Assembly (NCBI GenBank): GCA_964057225.1
Contig: CAXKVF010000073.1
Coordinates: 1,240,001 to 1,304,000 of the forward strand
Direction: 5' to 3'
DNA: 64,000 bases
Source: Auanema rhodensis
Taxonomy: Eukaryota; Nematoda; Chromadorea; Rhabditida; Rhabditidae
Position numbers and translations under genes: made by a program. This document shows positions 24,400 through 38,200 of this stretch, in pieces (the stretch's first letter is position 1; every line of letters starts with the position of its first letter). The notes under the pieces were generated by a model. The model was not told the DNA's origin. It saw only the letters and a list, made by a program, of their open reading frames with translations, and made no database searches.

Positions 24400-26890
24400 A
24401 ATCTAATTTTGAAAACCGCATCTCTTTATCTTTCACGTGAAGCGAGTTACATACCAAGTGCACATCACGTGTACATTTAATTAGCATAAATTAAAGTTCA
24501 CGTAAAATTCAAAGTCATGGTTACCATGAACCAATATCAATAAAAATTTGTTTTTAGACTAATATGGACATGGGGAATCTAATTTTGAAAACCGCATCTC
24601 TTTATCTTTCACGTGAAGCGAGTTACATACCAAGTGCACATCACGTGTACATTTAATTAGCATAAATTAAAGTTCACGTAAATTTCAAAGTCATGGTTAC
24701 CATGAAGCAATATCAATAAAAATTTGTTTTTAGACTAATATGGACATGGGGAATCTAATTTTGAAAACGGCATCTCTTTATCTTTCACGTGAAGCGAGTT
24801 ACATACCAAGTGCACATCACGTGTACATTTAATTAGCATTAATTAAAGTTCACGTAAATTTCAAAGTCATGGTTACCATGAACCAATATCAATAAAAATT
24901 TGTTTTTAGACTAATATGGACATGGGGAATCTAATTTTGAAAACCGCATCTCTTTATCTTTCACGTGAAGCGAGTTACATACCAAGTGCACATCACGTGT
25001 ACATTTAATTAGCATAAATTAAAGTTCACGTAAATTTCAAAGTCATGGTTACCATGAAGCAATATCAATAAAAATTTGTTTTTAGACTAATATGGACATG
25101 GGGAATCTAATTTTGAAAACCGCATCTCTTTATCTTTCACGTGAAGCGAGTTACATACCAAGTGCACATCACGTGTACATTTAATTAGCATAAATTAAAG
25201 TTCACGTAAATTTCAAAGTCATGGTTACCATGCACCAATATCAATAAAAATTTGTTTTTAGACTAATATGGACATGGGGAATCTAATTTTGAAAACCGCA
25301 TCTCTTTATCTTTTACGTGAAGCAAGTTACATACCAAGTGCACATCACGTGTACATTTAATTAGCATAAATTAAAGTTCACGTAAATTTCAAAGTCATGG
25401 TTACCATGCACCAATATCAATAAAAATTTGTTTTTAGACTAATATGGACATGGGGAATCTAATTTTGAAAACCGCATCTCTTTATCTTTCACGTGAAGCG
25501 AGTTACATACCAAGTGCACATCACGTGTACATTTAATTAGCATAAATTAAAGTTCACGTAAAATTCAAAGTCATGGTTACCATGAACCAATATCAATAAA
25601 AATTTGTTTTTAGACTAATATGGACATGGGGAATCTAATTTTGAAAACCGCATCTCTTTATCTTTCACGTGAAGCGAGTTACATACCAAGTGCACATCAC
25701 GTGTACATTTAATTAGCATAAATTAAAGTTCACGTAAATTTCAAAGTCATGGTTACCATGAAGCAATATCAATAAAAATTTGTTTTTAGACTAATATGGA
25801 CATGGGGAATCTAATTTTGAAAACCGCATCTCTTTATCTTTCACGTGAAGCGAGTTACATACCAAGTGCACATCACGTGTACATTTAATTAGCATAAATT
25901 AAAGTTCACGTAAATTTCAAAGTCATGGTTACCATGCACCAATATCAATAAAAATTTGTTTTTAGACTAATATGGACATGGGGAATCTAATTTTGAAAAC
26001 CGCATCTCTTTATCTTTCACGTGAAGCGAGTTACATACCAAGTGCACATCACGTGTACATTTAATTAGCATAAATTAAAGTTCACGTAAAATTCAAAGTC
26101 ATGGTTACCATGAACCAATATCAATAAAAATTTGTTTTTAGACTAATATGGACATGGGGAATCTAATTTTGAAAACCGCATCTCTTTATCTTTCACGTGA
26201 AGCGAGTTACATACCAAGTGCACATCACGTGTACATTTAATTAGCATAAATTAAAGTTCACGTAAATTTCAAAGTCATGGTTACCATGAAGCAATATCAA
26301 TAAAAATTTGTTTTTAGACTAATATGGACATGGGGAATCTAATTTTGAAAACGGCATCTCTTTATCTTTCACGTGAAGCGAGTTACATACCAAGTGCACA
26401 TCACGTGTACATTTAATTAGCATTAATTAAAGTTCACGTAAATTTCAAAGTCATGGTTACCATGAACCAATATCAATAAAAATTTGTTTTTAGACTAATA
26501 TGGACATGGGGAATCTAATTTTGAAAACCGCATCTCTTTATCTTTCACGTGAAGCGAGTTACATACCAAGTGCACATCACGTGTACATTTAATTAGCATA
26601 AATTAAAGTTCACGTAAATTTCAAAGTCATGGTTACCATGAAGCAATATCAATAAAAATTTGTTTTTAGACTAATATGGACATGGGGAATCTAATTTTGA
26701 AAACCGCATCTCTTTATCTTTCACGTGAAGCGAGTTACATACCAAGTGCACATCACGTGTACATTTAATTAGCATAAATTAAAGTTCACGTAAATTTCAA
26801 AGTCATGGTTACCATGCACCAATATCAATGAAAATTTGTTTTTAGACTAATATGGACATGGGGAATCTAATTTTGAAAACCGCATCTCTT
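24400..26890. repeat. 9-monomer (1,584 bp) tandem duplication
   Basis: Shared markers at lag 1,584: T56A (GTAAAATTC) 24,507 and 26,091; GAAGC near 24,705 and 26,289; AAAACGGC 24,768 and 26,352; CATTAATT 24,839 and 26,423; GAAGC near 25,058 and 26,642. Similarity ends where 25,306-25,324 (TTTTACG, GCAAG) has no counterpart near 26,890. This is the first part of the array where GAAGC and CATTAATT monomers occur. Confidence 0.87.
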
Positions 26891-29800
26891 TATCTTTCAC
26901 GTGAAGCGAGTTACATACCAAGTGCACATCACGTGTACATTTAATTAGCATAAATTAAAGTTCACGTAAATTTCAAAGTCATGGTTACCATGCACCAATA
27001 TCAATAAAAATTTGTTTTTAGACTAATATGGACATGGGGAATCTAATTTTGAAAACCGCATCTCTTTATCTTTCACGTGAAGCGAGTTACATACCAAGTG
27101 CACATCACGTGTACATTTAATTAGCATAAATTAAAGTTCACCTAAATTTCAAAGTCATGGTTACCATGCACCAATATCAATAAAAATTTGTTTTTAGACT
27201 AATATGGACATGGGGAATCTAATTTTGAAAACCGCATCTCTTTATCTTTCACGTGAAGCGAGTTACATACCAAGTGCACATCACGTGTACATTTAATTAG
27301 CATAAATTAAAGTTCACGTAAATTTCAAAGTCATGGTTACCATGAAGCAATATCAATAAAAATTTGTTTTTAGACTAATATGGACATGGGGAATCTAATT
27401 TTGAAAACCGCATCTCTTTATCTTTCACGTGAAGCGAGTTACATACAAAGTGCACATCACGTGTACATTTAATTAGCATAAATTAAAGTTCACGTAAATT
27501 TCAAAGTCATGGTTACCATTAACCAATATTAATGAAAATTTGTTTTTAGACTAATATGGACATGGGGAATCTAATTTTGAAAACCGCATTTCTTTATCTT
27601 TCACGTGAAGCGAGTTACATACCAAGTGCACATCACGTGTACATTTAATTAGCATAAATTAAAGTTCACGTAAATTTCAAAGTCATGGTTACCATGAAGC
27701 AATATCAATAAAAATTTGTTTTTAGACTAATATGGACATGGGGAATCTAATTTTGAAAACCGCATCTCTTTATCTTTCACGTGAAGCGAGTTACATACCA
27801 AGTGCACATCACGTGTACATTTAATTAGCATAAATTAAAGTTCACGTAAATTTCAAAGTCATGGTTACCATGAACCAATATCAATAAAAATTTGTTTTTA
27901 GACTAATATGGACATGGGGAATCTAATTTTGAAAACCGCATCTCTTCATCTTTCACGTGAAGCGAGTTACATACCAAGTGCACATCACGTGTACATTTAA
28001 TTAGCATAAATTAAAGTTCACGTAAATTTCAAAGTCATGGTTACCATGCACCAATATCAATAAAAATTTGTTTTTAGACTAATATGGACATGGGGAATCT
28101 AATTTTGAAAACCGCATCTCTTCATCTTTCACGTGAAGCGAGTTACATACCAAGTGCACATCACGTGTACATTTAATTAGCATAAATTAAAGTTCACGTA
28201 AATTTCAAAGTCATGGTTACCATGCACCAATATCAATGAAAATTTGTTTTTAGACTAATATGGACATGGGGAATCTAATTTTGAAAACCGCATCTCTTTA
28301 TCTTTCACGTGAAGCGAGTTACATACCAAGTGCACATCACGTGTACATTTAATTAGCATAAATTAAAGTTCACGTAAATTTCAAAGTCATGGTTACCATG
28401 CACCAATATCAATAAAAATTTGTTTTTAGACTAATATGGACATGGGGAATCTAATTTTGAAAACCGCATCTCTTTATCTTTCACGTGAAGCGAGTTACAT
28501 ACCAAGTGCACATCACGTGTACATTTAATTAGCATAAATTAAAGTTCACGTAAATTTCAAAGTCATGGTTACCATGCACCAATATCAATAAAAATTTGTT
28601 TTTAGACTAATATGGACATGGGGAATCTAATTTTGAAAACCGCATCTCTTTATCTTTCACGTGAAGCGAGTTACATACCAAGTGCACATCACGTGTACAT
28701 TTAATTAGCATAAATTAAAGTTCACGTAAAATTCAAAGTCATGGTTACCATGAAGCAATATCAATAAAAATTTGTTTTTAGACTAATATGGACATGGGGA
28801 ATCTAATTTTGAAAACCGCATCTCTTTATCTTTCACGTGAAGCGAGTTACATACCAAGTGCACATCACGTGTACATTTAATTAGCATAAATTAAAGTTCA
28901 CGTAAATTTCAAAGTCATGGTTACCATGAAGCAATATCAATAAAAATTTGTTTTTAGACTAATATGGACATGGGGAATCTAATTTTGATAACCGCATCTC
29001 TTTATCTTTCACGTGAAGCGAGTTACATACCAAGTGCACATCACGTGTACATTTAATTAGCATAAATTAAAGTTCACGTAAATTTCAAAGTCATGGTTAC
29101 CATGCACCAATATCAATAAAAATTTGTTTTTAGACTAATATGGACATGGGGAATCTAATTTTGGAAACCGCATCTCTTTATCTTTCACGTGAAGCGAGTT
29201 ACATACCAAGTGCACATCACGTGTACATTTAATTAGCATAAATTAAAGTTCACGTAAAATTCAAAGTCATGGTTACCATGAACCAATATCAATAAAAATT
29301 TGTTTTTAGACTAATATGGACATGGGGAATCTAATTTTGAAAACCGCATCTCTTTATCTTTCACGTGAAGCGAGTTACATACCAAGTGCACATCACGTGT
29401 ACATTTAATTAGCATAAATTAAAGTTCACGTAAATTTCAAAGTCATGGTTACCATGAAGCAATATCAATAAAAATTTGTTTTTAGACTAATATGGACATG
29501 GGGAATCTAATTTTGAAAACCGCATCTCTTTATCTTTCACGTGAAGCGAGTTACATACCAAGTGCACATCACGTGTACATTTAATTAGCATTAATTAAAG
29601 TTCACGTAAATTTCAAAGTCATGGTTACCATGAACCAATATCAATAAAAATTTGTTTTTAGACTAATATGGACATGGGGAATCTAATTTTGAAAACCGCA
29701 TCTCTTTATCTTTCACGTGAAGCGAGTTACATACCAAGTGCACATCACGTGTACATTTAATTAGCATAAATTAAAGTTCACGTAAATTTCAAAGTCATGG

Positions 29801-31114
29801 TTACCATGAAGCAATATCAATAAAAATTTGTTTTTAGACTAATATGGACATGGGGAATCTAATTTTGAAAACCGCATCTCTTTATCTTTCACGTGAAGCG
29901 AGTTACATACCAAGTGCACATCACGTGTACATTTAATTAGCATAAATTAAAGTTCACGTAAATTTCAAAGTCATGGTTACCATGCACCAATATCAATGAA
30001 AATTTGTTTTTAGACTAATATGGACATGGGGAATCTAATTTTGAAAACCGCATCTCTTTATCTTTCACGTGAAGCGAGTTACATACCAAGTGCACATCAC
30101 GTGTACATTTAATTAGCATAAATTAAAGTTCACGTAAATTTCAAAGTCATGGTTACCATGCACCAATATCAATAAAAATTTGTTTTTAGACTAATATGGA
30201 CATGGGGAATCTAATTTTGAAAACCGCATCTCTTTATCTTTCACGTGAAGCGAGTTACATACCAAGTGCACATCACGTGTACATTTAATTAGCATAAATT
30301 AAAGTTCACGTAAATTTCAAAGTCATGGTTACCATGCACCAATATCAATAAAAATTTGTTTTTAGACTAATATGGACATGGGGAATCTAATTTTGAAAAC
30401 CGCATCTCTTTATCTTTCACGTGAAGCGAGTTACATACCAAGTGCACATCACGTGTACATTTAATTAGCATAAATTAAAGTTCACGTAAATTTCAAAGTC
30501 ATGGTTACCATGAAGCAATATCAATAAAAATTTGTTTTTAGACTAATATGGACATGGGGAATCTAATTTTGAAAACCGCATCTCTTTATCTTTCACGTGA
30601 AGCGAGTTACATACAAAGTGCACATCACGTGTACATTTAATTAGCATAAATTAAAGTTCACGTAAATTTCAAAGTCATGGTTACCATGAACCAATATTAA
30701 TGAAAATTTGTTTTTAGACTAATATGGACATGGGGAATCTAATTTTGAAAACCGCATTTCTTTATCTTTCACGTGAAGCGAGTTACATACCAAGTGCACA
30801 TCACGTGTACATTTAATTAGCATAAATTAAAGTTCACGTAAATTTCAAAGTCATGGTTACCATGAAGCAATATCAATAAAAATTTGTTTTTAGACTAATA
30901 TGGACATGGGGAATCTAATTTTGAAAACCGCATCTCTTTATCTTTCACGTGAAGCGAGTTACATACCAAGTGCACATCACGTGTACATTTAATTAGCATA
31001 AATTAAAGTTCACGTAAATTTCAAAGTCATGGTTACCATGAACCAATATCAATAAAAATTTGTTTTTAGACTAATATGGACATGGGGAATCTAATTTTGA
31101 AAACCGCATCTCTT
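25071..31114. repeat. 18-monomer (3,168 bp) tandem duplication
   Basis: The pairs at lag 3,168 run from about 25,071/28,239 to 27,946/31,114. They include T56A at 25,563/28,731 and 26,091/29,259, CAATGAAAA at 26,830/29,998, TACAAAG at 27,447/30,615, and the rare CAATATTAATG monomer with CATTTCTT at about 27,530/30,698. Differences are few: GAACC against GAAGC near 25,583/28,751, CACCTAAA near 27,142, CCATTAACC near 27,519, and AACGGC only at 26,352. It overlaps the 9-monomer duplication, so the two events are nested. Confidence 0.9.
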
Positions 31115-32276
31115 TATCTTTCACGTGAAGCGAGTTACATACCAAGTGCACATCACGTGTACATTTAATTAGCATAAATTAAAGTTCACGTAAATTTCAA
31201 AGTCATGGTTACCATGAACCAATATCAATAAAAATTTGTTTTTAGACTAATATGGACATGGGGAATCTAATTTTGAAAACCGCATCTCTTTATCTTTCAC
31301 GTGAAGCGAGTTACATACAAAGTGCACATCACGTGTACATTTAATTAGCATAAATTAAAGTTCACGTAAATTTCAAAGTCATGGTTACCATGAACCAATA
31401 TCAATAAAAATTTGTTTTTAGACTAATATGGACATGGGGAATCTAATTTTGAAAACCGCATCTCTTTATCTTTCACGTGAAGCGAGTTACATACCAAGTG
31501 CACATCACGTGTACATTTAATTAGCATAAATTAAAGTTCACGTAAATTTCAAAGTCATGGTTACCATGAACCAATATCAATAAAAATTTGTTTTTAGACT
31601 AATATGGACATGAGGAATCTAATCTTGAAAACCGCATCTCTTTATCTTTCACGTGAAGCGAGTTACATACCAAGTGCACATCACGTGTACATTTAATTAG
31701 CATAAATTAAAGTTCACGTAAATTTCAAAGTCATGGTTACCATGAACCAATATCAATAAAAATTTGTTTTTAGACTAATATGGACATGGGGAATCTAATT
31801 TTGAAAACCGCATTTCTTTATCTTTCACGTGAAGCGAGTTACATACCAAGTGCACATCACGTGTACATTTAATTAGCATAAATTAGAGTTCACGTAAATT
31901 TCAAAGTCATGGTTACCATGCACCAATATCAATAAAAATTTGTTTTTAGACTAATATGGACATGGGGAATCTATATTTGGAAACCGCATTTCTTTATCTT
32001 TCACGTGAAGCGAGTTACATACCAAGTGCACATCACGTGTACATTTAATTAGCATAAATTAAAGTTCACGTAAATTTCAAAGTCATGGTTACCATGAACC
32101 AATATCAATAAAAATTTGTTTTTAGACTAATATGGACATGGGGAATCTAATTTTGAAAACCGCATCTCTTTATCTTTCACGTGAAGCGAGTTACATACCA
32201 AGTGCACATCACGTGTACATTTAATTAGCATAAATTAAAGTTCACGTAAATTTCAAAGTCATGGTTACCATGCACC
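31115..32276. repeat. Ordinary monomers between duplications
   Basis: These are mainly A78 monomers of 176 bp. Individual changes include CATGAGGAATC with AATCTTG at about 31,612-31,625, ATTAGAGTT near 31,884, and CTATATTTGG near 31,973. CATTTCTT (C147T) recurs near 31,814 and 31,990. I recognise no tandem duplication here. Confidence 0.8.
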
Positions 32277-34605
32277 AATATCAATAAAAATTTGTTTTTA
32301 GACTAATATGGACATGGGGAATCTAATTTTGAAAACCGCATCTCTTTATCTTTCACGTGAAGCGAGTTACATACCAAGTGCACATCACGTGTACATTTAA
32401 TTAGCATAAATTAAAGTTCACGTAAATTTCAAAGTCATGGTTACCATGCACCAATATCAATAAAAATTCGTTTTTAGACTAATATGGACATGGGGAATCT
32501 AATTTTGAAAACCGCATCTCTTCATCTTTCACGTGAAGCGAGTTACATACCAAGTGCACATCACGTGTACATTTAATTAGCATAAATTAAAGTTCACGTA
32601 AATTTCAAAGTCATGGTTACCATGCACCAATATCAATAAAAATTTGTTTTTAGACTAATATGGACATGGGGAATCTAATTTTGAAAACCGCATCTCTTCA
32701 TCTTTCACGTGAAGCGAGTTACATACCAAGTGCACATCACGTGTACAATTAATTAGCATAAATTAAAGTTCACGTAAATTTCAAAGTCATGGTTACCATG
32801 CACCAATATCAATAAAAATTTGTTTTTAGACTAATATGGACATGGGGAATCTAATTTTGAAAACCGCATCTCTTTATCTTTCACGTGAAGCAAGTTACAT
32901 ACCAAGTGCACATCACGTGTACATTTAATTAGCATAAATTAAAGTTCACGTAAATTTCAAAGTCATGGTTACCATGAACCAATATCAATAAAAATTTGTT
33001 TTTAGACTAATATGGACATGGGGAATCTAATTTTGAAAACCGCATCTCTTTATCTTTCACGTGAAGCGAATTACATACCAAGTGCACATCACGTGTACAT
33101 TTAATTAGCATAAATTAAAGTTCACATAAATTTCAAAGTCATGGTTACCATGAACCAATATCAATAAAAATTTGTTTTTAGACTAATATGGACATGGGGA
33201 ATCTAATTTTGAAAACCGCATCTCTTCATCTTTCACGTGAAGCGAGTTACATACCAAGTGCACATCACGTGTACATTTAATTAGCATAAATTAAAGTTCA
33301 CGTAAATTTCAAAGTCATGGTTACCATGCACCAATATCAATAAAAATTTGTTTTTAGACTAATATGGACATGGGGAATCTAATTTTGAAAACCGCATCTC
33401 TTTATCTTTCACGTGAAGCGAGTTACATACCAAGTGCACATCACGTGTACATTTAATTAGCATAAATTAAAGTTCACGTAAATTTCAAAGTCATGGTTAC
33501 CATGCACCAATATCAATAAAAATTCGTTTTTAGACTAATATGGACATGGGGAATCTAATTTTGAAAACCGCATCTCTTCATCTTTTACGTGAAGCGAGTT
33601 ACATACCAAGTGCACATCACGTGTACATTTAATTAGCATAAATTAAAGTTCACGTAAATTTCAAAGTCATGGTTACCATGCACCAATATCAATAAAAATT
33701 TGTTTTTAGACTAATATGGACATGGGGAATCTAATTTTGAAAACCGCATCTCTTTATCTTTCACGTGAAGCGAGTTACATACCAAGTGCACATCACGTGT
33801 ACATTTAATTAGCATAAATTAAAGTTCACGTAAATTTCAAAGTCATGGTTACCATGAACCAATATCAATAAAAATTTGTTTTTAGACTAATATGGACATG
33901 GGGAATCTAATTTTGAAAACCGCATCTCTTTATCTTTCACGTGAAGCGAGTTACATACCAAGTGCACATCACGTGTACATTTAATTAGCATAAATTAAAG
34001 TTCACGTAAATTTCAAAGTCATGGTTACCATGAACCAATATCAATAAAAATTTGTTTTTAGACTAATATGGACATGGGGAATCTAATTTTGAAAACCGCA
34101 TCTCTTCATCTTTCACGTGAAGCGAGTTACATACCAAGTGCACATCACGTGTACATTTAATTAGCATAAATTAAAGTTCACGTAAATTTCAAAGTCATGG
34201 TTACCATGCACCAATATCAATAAAAATTTGTTTTTAGACTAATATGGACATGGGGAATCTAATTTTGAAAACCGCATCTCTTTATCTTTCACGTGAAGCG
34301 AGTTACATACCAAGTGCACATCACGTGTACATTTAATTAGCATAAATTAAAGTTCACGTAAATTTCAAAGTCATGGTTACCATGAAGCAATATCAATAAA
34401 AATTTGTTTTTAGACTAATATGGAAATGAGGAATCTAATTTTGAAAACCGCATCTCTTTATCTTTCACGTGAAGCGAGTTACATACCAAGTGCACATCAC
34501 GTGTACATTTAATTAGCATAAATTAAAGTTCACGTAAATTTCAAAGTCATGGTTACCATGAACCAATATCAATAAAAATTTGTTTTTAGACTAATATGGA
34601 CATGG
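32277..34605. repeat. Long-range duplicate, left copy (partner 61,672-64,000)
   Basis: This 2.3-kb block matches the right end of the window at a constant lag of 29,395 bp (167 monomers plus the three 1-bp insertions). Shared rare markers are AAATTCG 32,469/61,864 and 33,525/62,920, TACAATTAATT near 32,745/62,140, TTCACATAA 33,126/62,521, and GGAAATGAGG 34,425/63,820. I found about five differences, including GCAAG at 32,892, GCGAATT at 33,070 and TTTTACG near 33,593, present only here. A 6-monomer internal repeat (lag 1,056) links the two AAATTCG monomers. Confidence 0.9.
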
Positions 34606-35224
34606 GGAATCTAATTTTGAAAACCGCATCTCTTTATCTTTCACGTGAAGCGAGTTACATACCAAGTGCACATCACATGTACATTTAATTAGCATAAATT
34701 AAAGTTCACGTAAATTTCAAAGTCATGGTTACCATGAAGCAATATCAATAAAAATTTGTTTTTAGACTAATATGGACATGGGGAATCTAATTTTGAAAAC
34801 GGCATCTCTTTATCTTTCACGTGAAGCGAGTTACATACCAAGTGCACATCACGTGTACATTTAATTAGCATTAATTAAAGTTCACGTAAATTTCAAAGTC
34901 ATGGTTACCATGAACCAATATCAATAAAAATTTGTTTTTAGACTAATATGGACATGGGGAATCTAATTTTGAAAACCGCATCTCTTTATCTTTCACGTGA
35001 AGCGAGTTACATACCAAGTGCACATCACGTGTACATTTAATTAGCATAAATTAAAGTTCACGTAAATTTCAAAGTCATGGTTACCATGAAGCAATATCAA
35101 TAAAAATTTGTTTTTAGACTAATATGGACATGGGGAATCTAATTTTGAAAACCGCATCTCTTTATCTTTCACGTGAAGCGAGTTACATACCAAGTGCACA
35201 TCACGTGTACATTTAATTAGCATT
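34606..35224. repeat. Four-monomer relative of the 26.1-26.8 kb segment
   Basis: AAAACGGC at 34,800, the flanking GAAGC monomers and CATTAATT at about 34,872 match 26,352 and its flanks at lag 8,448 bp (48 monomers). The similarity covers about four monomers and includes the bases just before this interval. Private change: CACATGTAC at 34,677. Confidence 0.75.
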
Positions 35225-38200
35225 AATTAAAGTTCACGTAAATTTCAAAGTCATGGTTACGATGAACCAATATCAATAAAAATTTGTTTTTAGACTAATA
35301 TGGACATGGGGAATCTAATTTTGAAAACCGCATCTCTTTATCTTTCACGTGAAGCGAGTTACATACCAAGTGCACATCACGTGTACATTTAATTAGCATA
35401 AATTAAAGTTCACGTAAATTTCAAAGTCATGGTTACCATGAACTAATATCAATAAAAATTTGTTTTTAGACTAATATGGACATGGGGAATCTAATTTTGA
35501 AAACCGCATCTCTTTATCTTTCACGTGAAGCGAGTTACATACCAAGTGCACATCACGTGTACATTTAATTAGCATAAATTAAAGTTCACGTAAATTTCAA
35601 AGTCATGGTTACCATGAACCAATATCAATAAAAATTTGTTTTTAGACTAATATGGACATGGGGAATCTAATTTTGAAAACCGCATCTCTTTATCTTTCAC
35701 GTGAAGCGAGTTACATACCAAGTGCACATCACGTGTACATTTAATTAGCATAAATTAAAGTTCACGGAAATTTCAAAGTCATGGTTACCATGAAGCAATA
35801 TCAATAAAAATTTGTTTTTAGACTAATATGGACATGGGGAATCTAATTTTGAAAACCGCATCTCTTTATCTTTCACGTGAAGCGAGTTACATACCAAGTG
35901 CACATCACGTGTACATTTAATTAGCATAAATTAAAGTTCACGTAAATTTCAAAGTCATGGTTACCATGAACCAATATCAATAAAAATTTGTTTTTAGACT
36001 AATATGGACATGGGGAATCTAATTTTGAAAACCGCATCTCTTTATCTTTCACGTGAAGCGAGTTACATACCAAGTGCACATCACGTGTACATTTAATTAG
36101 CATAAATTAAAGTTCACGTAAATTTCAAAGTCATGGTTACCATGAACCAATATCAATAAAAATTTGTTTTTAGACTAATATGGACATGGGGAATCCAATT
36201 TTGAAAACCGCATTTCTTTATCTTTCACGTGAAGCGAGTTACATACCAAGTGCACATCACGTGTACATTTAATTAGCATAAATTAAAGTTCACGTAAATT
36301 TCAAAGTCATGGTTACCATGAAGCAATATCAATAAAAATTTGTTTTTAGACTAATATGGACATGGGGAATCTAATTTTGAAAACCGCATCTCTTTATCTT
36401 TCACGTGAAGCGAGTTACATACCAAGTGCACATCACGTGTACATTTAATTAGCATTAATTAAAGTTCACGTAAATTTCAAAGTCATGGTTACCATGAACC
36501 AATATCAATAAAAATTTGTTTTTAGACTAATATGGACATGGGGAATCTAATTTTGAAAACCGCATCTCTTTATCTTTCACGTGAAGCGAGTTACATACCA
36601 AGTGCACATCACGTGTACATTTAATTAGCATAAATTAAAGTTCACGTAAATTTCAAAGTCATGGTTACCATGAAGCAATATCAATAAAAATTTGTTTTTA
36701 GACTAATATGGACATGGGGAATCTAATTTTGAAAACCGCATCTCTTTATCTTTCACGTGAAGCGAGTTACATACCAAGTGCACATCACGTGTACATTTAA
36801 TTAGCATTAATTAAAGTTCACGTAAATTTCAAAGTCATGGTTACCATGAACCAATATCAATAAAAATTTGTTTTTAGACTAATATGGACATGGGGAATCT
36901 AATTTTGAAAACCGCATCTCTTTATCTTTCACGTGAAGCGAGTTACATACCAAGTGCACATCACGTGTACATTTAATTAGCATAAATTAAAGTTCACGTA
37001 AATTTCAAAGTCATGGTTACTATGAACTAATATCAATAAAAATTTGTTTTTAGACTAATATGGACATGGGGAATCTAATTTTGAAAACCGCATCTCTTTA
37101 TCTTTCACGTGAAGCGAGTTACATACCAAGTGCACATCACGTGTACATTTAATTAGCATAAATTAAAGTTCACGTAAATTTCAAAGTCATGGTTACCATG
37201 AACTAATATCAATAAAAATTTGTTTTTAGACTAATATGGACATGGGGAATCTAATTTTGAAAACCGCATCTCTTTATCTTTCACGTGAAGCGAGTTACAT
37301 ACCAAGTGCACATCACGTGTACATTTAATTAGCATAAATTAAAGTTCACGTAAATTTCAAAGTCATGGTTACCATGAACCAATATCAATAAAAATTTGTT
37401 TTTAGACTAATATGGACATGGGGAATCCAATTTTGAAAACCGCATCTCTTTATCTTTCACGTGAAGCGAGTTACATACCAAGTGCACATCACGTGTACAT
37501 TTAATTAGCATAAATTAAAGTTCACGTAAATTTCAAAGTCATGGTTACCATGAACCAATGTCAATAAAAATTTGTTTTTAGACTAATATGGACATGGGGA
37601 ATCTAATTTTGAAAACCGCATCTCTTTATCTTTCACGTGAAGCGAGTTACATACCAAGTGCACATCACGTGTACATTTAATTAGCATAAATTAAAGTTCA
37701 CGTAAATTTCAAAGTCATGGTTACCATGAACCAATATCAATAAAAATTTGTTTTTAGACTAATATGGACATGGGGAATCCAATTTTGAAAACCGCATTTC
37801 TTTATCTTTCACGTGAAGCGAGTTACATACCAAGTGCACATCACGTGTACATTTAATTAGCATAAATTAAAGTTCACGTAAATTTCAAAGTCATGGTTAC
37901 CATGAAGCAATATCAATAAAAATTTGTTTTTAGACTAATATGGACATGGGGAATCTAATTTTGAAAACCGCATCTCTTTATCTTTCACGTGAAGCGAGTT
38001 ACATACCAAGTGCACATCACGTGTACATTTAATTAGCATTAATTAAAGTTCACGTAAATTTCAAAGTCATGGTTACCATGAACCAATATCAATAAAAATT
38101 TGTTTTTAGACTAATATGGACATGGGGAATCTAATTTTGAAAACCGCATCTCTTTATCTTTCACGTGAAGCGAGTTACATACCAAGTGCACATCACGTGT

